Source of the DNA: Psychrobacter cibarius
GTDB lineage: Bacteria > Pseudomonadota > Gammaproteobacteria > Pseudomonadales > Moraxellaceae
Direction of reading: 5' to 3'
Length of the DNA stretch: 61,341 nt
Assembly: GCF_016107535.1 (NCBI RefSeq)
Contig: NZ_JABASQ010000019.1
Coordinates: forward strand, 1 to 61,341
The translations under genes were made by a program, and so were the position numbers. A model generated the notes under the pieces. It did no database searches and had not been told where the DNA came from. It saw only the letters and a program-made list of their open reading frames with translations. Of the stretch, positions 55,635 through 61,341 are shown piece by piece; the first letter of the stretch is position 1; every line of letters starts with the position of its first letter.

Positions 55635-56648
55635 ATGTACAACAAAAAAGTAGATATTAATAATTATCTAAACCCAATTTTATCTATATTCTCAGCTGCT
55701 GTGCTTTCTACGCTGTCATCAATGGCAATCGCTCAAAGCACACCTAACCAGTCTTTTAACGTATCAAGCGTTACTGACAGCTCATCAAGTTGTAACATCT
55801 ACAAGCACATTGAACAGTCTGATACGCCCATTGATCTGAATAATCTCACACAAACGCCAAATGGTATTGAAGTTCATTCAAATGACTTAGATCTTCAAGT
55901 GGAAGACTTTCAACCATGCAAAGCCAGTAAGCCATTCAGTAGTGACAAAGAGGCTATGGCGCTGTATCAGCAACTTGAACACGATTTAGACAAGATAGCG
56001 GAGATAATTATTCGTGATGTACCAGAAGGCTTCTCTAAATATAAAGGTTTAGATAATGAAGAACTTGACCAAATAATTAAAAACGTAGAACCAGTAAAAC
56101 AGAAAAAGCACGATCCAGACAAGTTCATAAACATATACATCTATATGGCGGTTTATAGTTATCTAGGCGAATTTACACCTAAAGATGATGCTAAAGCCGT
56201 GCAGTATATGAGCTATGTGGTTGACTACCATCAATCCTTTAGCCCTAACGATGTGTCACCATTACTAAATTATATGGTTGCGGTAGCAATCACAGAAAAA
56301 CAAAGACATATCAGTGATAACAACCCTATTAATTTACAGCATGAGACTGAGAGTAGTGTTGAAGCTGTGACTGCTTATTTGCTATCCAAAGCAGGGCATT
56401 TAGATACGAAGGCTATATTAGTAAAGAGTTGCATCAGTCGAATGAATAGAAAGCTTGATGATTCCACGGTAGATGTGATTCACCAACTATTAGACCCAAA
56501 GCTTAAGAAGCTTGAAGATCTTTCCAAGCAAGGAAGTTATGTTGCTACAAATGAATTAACAGAATTATACGGGCGGTTAAAGACCATTGATCTAGATTAT
56601 GCTGAACAAGCAAGACGTTGGGAAGATCGAGTTGACACTTTGCCCTAG
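55635..56648 (+). CDS. exported protein of unknown function
   Basis: A 337-residue protein with a clear signal peptide (LNPILSIFSAAVLSTLSSMAIAQ) ending near residue 35. The mature part is acidic, polar and helical, with several Lys/Asp/Glu-rich stretches and two or three Cys (CNIYKHI, FQPCKAS, LVKSCISR). It resembles no family I can name. ATG 55635 is preceded by GGAAAG; an in-frame upstream ATG at 55593 would lengthen the N-terminus and spoil the signal peptide. It stands alone; neighbours do not suggest a role. Confidence 0.7.
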   Translation: MYNKKVDINNYLNPILSIFSAAVLSTLSSMAIAQSTPNQSFNVSSVTDSSSSCNIYKHIEQSDTPIDLNNLTQTPNGIEVHSNDLDLQVEDFQPCKASKPFSSDKEAMALYQQLEHDLDKIAEIIIRDVPEGFSKYKGLDNEELDQIIKNVEPVKQKKHDPDKFINIYIYMAVYSYLGEFTPKDDAKAVQYMSYVVDYHQSFSPNDVSPLLNYMVAVAITEKQRHISDNNPINLQHETESSVEAVTAYLLSKAGHLDTKAILVKSCISRMNRKLDDSTVDVIHQLLDPKLKKLEDLSKQGSYVATNELTELYGRLKTIDLDYAEQARRWEDRVDTLP

Positions 56649-56849
56649 CCAGATACTAGCTGGAATTAGGTGATATACATTTTAAATATTTTTAGAAAAT
56701 AAATAAATACTGTTTAAGCAACATATACCCCAACAGAACCAGACGTTTCACCCTTCAAATCTATTAACAGACCACTTAAAATAGACTGGTATAATGAAAC
56801 CACTTATAACAGACTATATAAAATTTAACACGACAACATCCTGTCCTAT

Positions 56850-57317
56850 TTAACCAAATACCCGCCATAATATCCAAAATAATCCAGCCATAATGATGGC
56901 AATCACCAATAGCCGTTTCAGCCAATAGGGCATCAGCGGTTTTTTATAGCCTAAATCATTAAGCTGGCTGTCCACACCATTTTGTAGGCTCTTGAATCCT
57001 CGACTTTGCTTAGTCGTTTTGACGCGATTTTTTATCAGCTGTCCAGTTTCATCCTCAGCACCTTGCTCTCTATCAAAGCTAATAGCATGGTTAGGAATGC
57101 CTTGCTTGCTGGCGATAGTGTTGAGTTTTTGCTGCTGCTTCACCTTTAATTGTGTCTCATAGGCATCAATCCTATTCTTGGCGTCATCCATACTAATGCC
57201 TTCATCTGCCGCCAAAGTTTTGATCGCCATCACTAAATTGTTTTTTTCGATCATCATGATGACGTCTCTTGGCAGCTTTGGGTTGACTGATTTTGAGCTA
57301 GGGTCGGGGTTAAACAT
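56850..57317 (-). CDS. C-terminal-anchored membrane protein with L7/L12-like N-terminus
   Basis: A 155-residue protein. Residues about 15-60 (LPRDVIMMIEKNNLVMAIKT...AADEGISMDDAKNRIDAYE) resemble the C-terminal domain of ribosomal protein L7/L12, in the form seen in small bacterial proteins that tie it to a membrane helix. The middle is charged. Residues about 133-153 form a transmembrane helix (LLVIAIIMAGLFWILWRVF). Function unknown. ATG 57317 with AAGGA before it is the likely start. Confidence 0.7.
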   Translation of the reverse strand: MFNPDPSSKSVNPKLPRDVIMMIEKNNLVMAIKTLAADEGISMDDAKNRIDAYETQLKVKQQQKLNTIASKQGIPNHAISFDREQGAEDETGQLIKNRVKTTKQSRGFKSLQNGVDSQLNDLGYKKPLMPYWLKRLLVIAIIMAGLFWILWRVFG

Positions 57318-57397
57318 GACTGTCCTTATGGCGATATGAAAAATAGGCATCGATAGTGTTGATTATTATAACCATTTTACAGCAGTAATATTCAATC

Positions 57398-57437
57398 AAA
57401 AAAATACCGCAATCACGATAATGACTGCGGTATTTTA
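57398..57437. terminator. terminator of ppa
   Basis: AAAATACCGCA and TGCGGTATTTT form an 11-bp stem around a loop of about 14 nt, with A and T at the ends. It lies between ppa (minus) and the membrane-protein gene. Confidence 0.9.
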
Positions 57438-57478
57438 ATAGTTATCATTTATTAGTATTTCTACCAATTTTTGATGGC

Positions 57479-58009
57479 CTATAGGTCTTTCCAGCGTTGG
57501 ATAGACTCTTTGATGACTTCTTTTGCTTCTGCAACATCGCCCCAAGATTCAACGACCGTAGTGCCTGGTTTTTTCAGATCTTTATAGTGACTGAAATGGA
57601 ACTCTAACTGGTTGATTAGCTGCTTTGGTAGATCCGCTAGGCTGTTATAAGCATTGCCTGTATCACGGTCGTCAGCAGGTACAACGACGATCTTATCATC
57701 GACTTCGCCATCATCAACGAACTTCATCACACCAATGACTTTGGCTTTTAGGAAAATACCAGTTGGTAGCGGCTGCTCAGTCAGCAATAACACGTCAAGC
57801 TCATCACCATCTTCGTCAAGCGTTTGCGGGATAAAACCATAGTTACAAGGCTTGGCAAAAATCTGTGGATCAATACGATCAAGCTCAAATACTGCCAGTT
57901 CGCGATTCCACTCAATTTTATGGCTGCTACCAGCTGGGATTTCTACTACTACGTTGATAATGCCGCTGTTTACATCGCCTGCGTCCAAAATTTTATTAAA
58001 ATCTGCCAT
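57479..58009 (-). CDS. ppa: inorganic pyrophosphatase
   Basis: A 176-residue class I pyrophosphatase, the same length as the E. coli enzyme. The catalytic core DEDGDELDVL is near residues 65-74; the conserved FVDDGEVDDKIVVVP and HYKDLKKP segments follow. It hydrolyses PPi to drive biosynthesis. The start at ATG 58009 is preferred (TTGGAG before it); a 4-residue longer frame starts at 58021. It is monocistronic. Confidence 0.97.
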   Translation of the reverse strand: MADFNKILDAGDVNSGIINVVVEIPAGSSHKIEWNRELAVFELDRIDPQIFAKPCNYGFIPQTLDEDGDELDVLLLTEQPLPTGIFLKAKVIGVMKFVDDGEVDDKIVVVPADDRDTGNAYNSLADLPKQLINQLEFHFSHYKDLKKPGTTVVESWGDVAEAKEVIKESIQRWKDL

Positions 58010-58176
58010 AAAGTACTCCAATTTGCTTTTGTTTTAAGTGCTTGAATAATAAGTGATGATAAAAGAATAACGTCGCGGCACTGCGATATTATCACTGTGC
58101 CCAATATGTGCCGCCTGCGATTATAACAAGTTTGACTCAAATTTTCTCACAATGCTTAAGTCTAAGCGTGCACGAT

Positions 58177-58206
58177 ATTATGCAAAAAAAGATTATGCAA
58201 AAACGG
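58177..58206. repeat. tandem 15-bp direct repeat
   Basis: ATTATGCAAAAAAAG (58177-58191) is followed directly by ATTATGCAAAAACGG. Two imperfect units lie between ppa and lipB; the meaning is unknown. Confidence 0.5.
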
Positions 58207-58217
58207 ACTAAAAGAAC

Positions 58218-59045
58218 TCACTTTGGTGCGAGTGCGCGTAGCTCAATGAGTCCGGCATGACGCTTAGCAATGTTATCAATAAGTTTTTGGGTCACTTGCG
58301 CATAGCTTAAGGCTTCACCAGTTTGTTCATCTGACTCTTTTTGCATAGCCATAAAGTCGGATAACCGTAACATTTGCATCCCCGCATAACCGCACGGATT
58401 AATCGCATTAAATGCGGACAAGTCACAATTTAAATTAAGCGCAATACCGTGATAGCTAAATCCATGTTTAATTTTGAAGCCTAGTGACGCCATTTTCCCC
58501 AGCATGATTTTATCATCGAGGAAGGTGCTGTTGGCTGGTGCATCGGCATCATCACTGTCATCTGCTACAGAAGTATCAGCATATAGATAAACGCCGGGTG
58601 CGTCACGGCGCGCATGGGCGCTAATGGTTGTAGGGTCTGATGAAAAAGGATTTTGCAAACAGTCATTAATGACATCTTCGATTGCTTGCTCGGCATGCGA
58701 GACCAAGTTGCGCACACTCCAGCCCAAGCTATTCAAATCGAACAACCAATAAATAACCAGCTGCCCGTGACCATGCCATGTCACTTGACCGCCGCGATCC
58801 GTTTTTATAATAGGCGTATTGGTACGTTGCAAGATGTGCTCTTCTTTACCTGCTTGCCCTAAAGTATAGACATCATTGTGATCGACAATCCATAATTCGT
58901 CAGGTGTGCGCAGTCCTTGCTGTTTTTTTAAGTCAATACGTGCAAGCGTACGTGCCAGCATCGCATCGAGAGTGGGAACGTAATCGGCTGTTGTTAGAGA
59001 TTTGCTGATCAGTGTGTCATTAAGCTGTTGCGTGGTGTTTTGCAT
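58218..59045 (-). CDS. lipB: octanoyltransferase LipB, with an acidic insert
   Basis: A 275-residue enzyme that moves octanoyl from ACP to lipoyl-dependent proteins such as AceF. The signature RGGQVTWHGHGQ lies near residue 83. The catalytic Lys is in LGKMASLG and the Cys in INPCGYAG. Between DAPGVYLYAD and KIMLGKMASLG sits an acidic insert of about 22 residues (Asp/Ala/Ser-rich). In usual LipB the matching loop is short (from memory). ATG 59045 gives a typical N-terminus; a GTG at 59090 keeps the frame open. The insert lies beside the active-site Lys. Confidence 0.93.
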   Translation of the reverse strand: MQNTTQQLNDTLISKSLTTADYVPTLDAMLARTLARIDLKKQQGLRTPDELWIVDHNDVYTLGQAGKEEHILQRTNTPIIKTDRGGQVTWHGHGQLVIYWLFDLNSLGWSVRNLVSHAEQAIEDVINDCLQNPFSSDPTTISAHARRDAPGVYLYADTSVADDSDDADAPANSTFLDDKIMLGKMASLGFKIKHGFSYHGIALNLNCDLSAFNAINPCGYAGMQMLRLSDFMAMQKESDEQTGEALSYAQVTQKLIDNIAKRHAGLIELRALAPK

Positions 59046-59090
59046 GAGAGTCGCAGTCTTATTGTGGTCTGGTTCAAAGAGGTGTATCAC

Positions 59091-59412
59091 TGATATTCAG
59101 TCGTGATATCGATAGTGAGTGTAGCAGTTTTTGCGATTGGCACCCAAGATTATCTCTGGTCACGCTGTAAAACTCAACAATCAAAACACTGATAAATGCC
59201 CTAACGGAGTAGCCATAATAAGCAAAAGTTCTCAGTGCTTAACATGAAATTTCTAGTATTGTGATGCGTGTTTCTAGACACTTATTTCATACAGACGCAG
59301 GAGTCAACTTAATGTGCTGTTCATTGATTCGTTGATGCGCTACATTAAAGTGCAATGAATGGAATCGCATTACTTATATTCAGGGGTGATCGTCAATGTA
59401 ACCCGCTGATTA
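59091..59412. other. 322-bp spacer between lipB and the MITE copy B
   Basis: I see no ORF, hairpin or known site. The lipB promoter should be here. Confidence 0.35.
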
Positions 59413-59582
59413 GGGCGTGTCCTCAATTCAATCGATTGCTTTCTAAATGGGCTAAAAATGGCTAAATTTTGCCAAACATCGTCAAATAGCTTCTTAATAT
59501 CTCGATATTATTTGCGCTACTTTCCTTGTTTGACGGCAATTTATCTCATGTTTATCACCATTTTTAAAATGAGGACAAGCCC
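59413..59582. mobile_element. MITE-like element, copy B
   Basis: A 170-bp non-coding element with ends GGGCGTGTCCTCAATT (left) and AAATGAGGACAAGCCC (right), bounded by TTA and TAG. It is in the opposite orientation to copy A, with which it shares most of its length, and lies 65 bp upstream of the aldehyde dehydrogenase start codon. It may therefore carry or interrupt that gene's promoter. Confidence 0.78.
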
Positions 59583-59647
59583 TAGAAATACAGAGTCTCT
59601 AACCCAATAGAGTATATTGACTCCAACGCAGATGACAAGGAAGATAA

Positions 59648-61132
59648 ATGACAGATAATAATCAAAACATGAATGAGCAGACCTCAATCGACACGGATAT
59701 GTTGCAGCAACCAGTGCCAAAATCGCCTAGTATTGCTAATACGGTTGATGAGATGCGAGCGCAATTTTCACGCTTACAAACACTCAGTCGCACGCAGCCA
59801 ATCAATGACTGGGCCACTCGTGAAACCCAACTAGACAGTCTAGAAGTCATGCTTAGCGATAACCAAGCCAGTTTCGCCAAAGCGATCAGTGCCGACTTTG
59901 GTTATCGTAGCGAATCAGAGACCCAGTTTGCCGAGTTGTTTCCTAGCTTTACTGGTATCAGTCATGCCAAAAAGCACGGTAAAAAATGGATGAAAGTTCA
60001 GCGAGCTTCTATTTCAGCGCTGTATATGCCAGCTCATAATGAAATCCAGCCTCAGCCATTGGGCGTGGTTGGTATCATGGTGCCTTGGAACTATCCGTTA
60101 TTTTTAGCAGTAGGACCGATGATTGATGCACTCACTGCTGGCAACAGAGTTATGATCAAGATGAGTGAAGCGGCACCGCAGTTCGCTCAAGCATTTGCCA
60201 GTGCGATTGCTCGTTATTTTTCACCAGACATGATTTGTGTCGTACTGGGTGAGGTAGACATTGCGGTTGCTTTTAGTGAGCTGCCTTTTGATCATCTGCT
60301 TTATACGGGCTCTACGGCTGTAGGCAAAAAAGTCATGGCGGCGGCGGCTCCTAACTTAACACCCGTCACGCTCGAGCTGGGCGGTAAATCACCGGTCGTC
60401 GTGTTAGAGGGCGCAAACTTAGAAAACGCCGTCAATCGTGTGATGATGGGCAAAACACTAAATGCGGGTCAGACTTGTATTGCGCCTGATTATGTACTGA
60501 TTCAGCGCCAATATCATGAAGAGTTTATCCGTTTAGCAAAAGAGTGGATGGAAAAGCACTATCCAAATATTGAGAGCAATCCAGATTACTCACGTATTAT
60601 CAATGGCGAGCAATTTAAGCGTGTCAAAGGCTATTTAGATGGATTATCGAGCGATGGGATCCATAAGCTTACTGATGCTGAGTCTAATATCGAAACGCGT
60701 CTAATGCCGCCTGTCATCGTGAGTGAGCCTGCCCCTGATAGTGATGTGATGCAGGACGAGATTTTTGCGCCGATTTTGCCATTGATGCATTACGATACGC
60801 TTGATGATGCCATTTATTTTGTCAACGAGCGACCACGCCCACTGGCGTTATACGTTTTTGGTGATAACTACAACGCTCTAGAGAAAGTACGTAACAATAC
60901 GGTCTCTGGTGGCCTATGTATTAATGAAGTGCTGATACATGTTGCCCAGCATGACTTACCGTTTGGTGGGGTTGGCGACTCAGGAACGGGTGCTTACCAT
61001 GGTAAAGCGGGATTCGAGCGTCTTAGCCATATGAAACCAGTATTTGTACAATCCAAGTTGAATGGGTTGAATTTGTTGTTGCCACCTTATGGCGGGTTGT
61101 TTAAAAAAGCCATGGCAATGTTTTTAAAATAA
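59648..61132 (+). CDS. calB: coniferyl aldehyde dehydrogenase family protein
   Basis: A 494-residue NAD(P)-dependent aldehyde dehydrogenase. Catalytic Cys is in GKTLNAGQTCIAPDYVLI near residue 280; Glu is in TLELGGKSPVVVLEG. The N-terminal SRTQPINDWATRETQLDSL and the final NLLLPPYGG are typical of the CalB branch. Members oxidise coniferyl or long-chain aldehydes; the substrate is not certain here. AAGGAAG lies before ATG 59648. The first 35 residues are polar and variable. Confidence 0.88.
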   Translation: MTDNNQNMNEQTSIDTDMLQQPVPKSPSIANTVDEMRAQFSRLQTLSRTQPINDWATRETQLDSLEVMLSDNQASFAKAISADFGYRSESETQFAELFPSFTGISHAKKHGKKWMKVQRASISALYMPAHNEIQPQPLGVVGIMVPWNYPLFLAVGPMIDALTAGNRVMIKMSEAAPQFAQAFASAIARYFSPDMICVVLGEVDIAVAFSELPFDHLLYTGSTAVGKKVMAAAAPNLTPVTLELGGKSPVVVLEGANLENAVNRVMMGKTLNAGQTCIAPDYVLIQRQYHEEFIRLAKEWMEKHYPNIESNPDYSRIINGEQFKRVKGYLDGLSSDGIHKLTDAESNIETRLMPPVIVSEPAPDSDVMQDEIFAPILPLMHYDTLDDAIYFVNERPRPLALYVFGDNYNALEKVRNNTVSGGLCINEVLIHVAQHDLPFGGVGDSGTGAYHGKAGFERLSHMKPVFVQSKLNGLNLLLPPYGGLFKKAMAMFLK

Positions 61133-61220
61133 CAAATGCTAAAGCGAGCAAAGTTGACATAGCTTTCTTTCAAGCAAACAAAAATACTTAATCATTGTGA
61201 GCAATCATATAAGCAATGTC

Positions 61221-61257
61221 AAAAAATAGCATCTACTGAGGTAGGTGCTATTTTTTT
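61221..61257. terminator. bidirectional terminator after calB
   Basis: AAAAAATAGCA-t-CTA pairs with TAG-g-TGCTATTTTTT around a short loop, with T and A tracts at the ends. It lies 89 bp past the calB stop codon. Confidence 0.88.
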
Positions 61258-61341
61258 GTATAAAAGTAAACGATAAAAAAAAATTAAGGGGCTGTAGTAG
61301 ATAAGGATTAAACATCACACCATATTCTCAGAGTTTTAAGC

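Noticed and set aside
56750..56830. TATAAT-like word near 56791 as a promoter
   Set aside because: No -35 at a normal distance, and the nearby genes are on the other strand or far away.

Overview
The window reads as ordinary chromosome of a gammaproteobacterium of the Moraxellaceae, most probably Psychrobacter. This rests on recognisable protein families and gene order, moderate G+C (estimated by eye in the low forties), long hydrophilic linkers and acidic inserts in many proteins (ParB, AceF, LipB, HolB), and the exbB-exbD-msbA-lpxK-kdsB block. The genus is an inference; no search could be run. No rRNA, tRNA, CRISPR array, prophage or intact insertion sequence was seen.

Layout. 0.2-2.2 kb: a large secreted surface protein. 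2.9-7.4 kb: the pyruvate dehydrogenase operon aceE-aceF, without lpd. 7.6-12.1 kb: an OmpW-type porin, a tiny zinc-ribbon membrane protein, a voltage-gated K+ channel, a TerD-domain protein and a WYL regulator. 12.2-18.5 kb: a large Lon-like AAA protease with a lysine-rich tail, then rsmG-parA-parB. 18.6-25.4 kb: an envelope and replication block (exbB/exbD-like pair, msbA, lpxK, kdsB, holB, pilZ). 25.7-31.8 kb: a PPK2 polyphosphate kinase and a fatty-acyl cluster (thiolase, divergent FabG-like reductase, MaoC hydratase). 31.9-44.8 kb: housekeeping and transport genes (DUF442-type phosphatase, serine hydrolase, cation/proton antiporter, ilvD, HIT protein, BCCT transporter, dusB, SDR, parvulin).

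45-55 kb is the accessory part. It starts with a decayed LLM-type flavin oxidoreductase (one nonsense codon, two frameshifts), an MBL-fold lipoprotein and an isochorismatase-like hydrolase divergent from a GlxA/AraC regulator. Two metal-resistance modules follow: a Zn/Cd/Pb P-type ATPase divergent from a CadR-type MerR regulator, and a copper module (CopZ-like chaperone, CopA, CueR). Each has a recognisable MerR-type promoter with a 19-bp spacer. The copper promoters form a mirror-symmetric divergent pair. The right end holds an exported protein of unknown function, ppa, lipB and a coniferyl-aldehyde-dehydrogenase-like gene.

Points outside standard annotation: a 160-170 bp MITE-like element in two copies and one end fragment; a DUF1622 protein apparently missing an internal segment; a dusB start codon directly behind a terminator hairpin; a nested hairpin upstream of the K+ channel; three helically phased 10-bp repeats upstream of the Lon-like gene; and a terminator-like hairpin between parA and parB. 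I found no convincing new multi-gene system. The strongest novel-looking signals are the MITE family and the zinc-ribbon microprotein next to a zinc-ribbon K+ channel.
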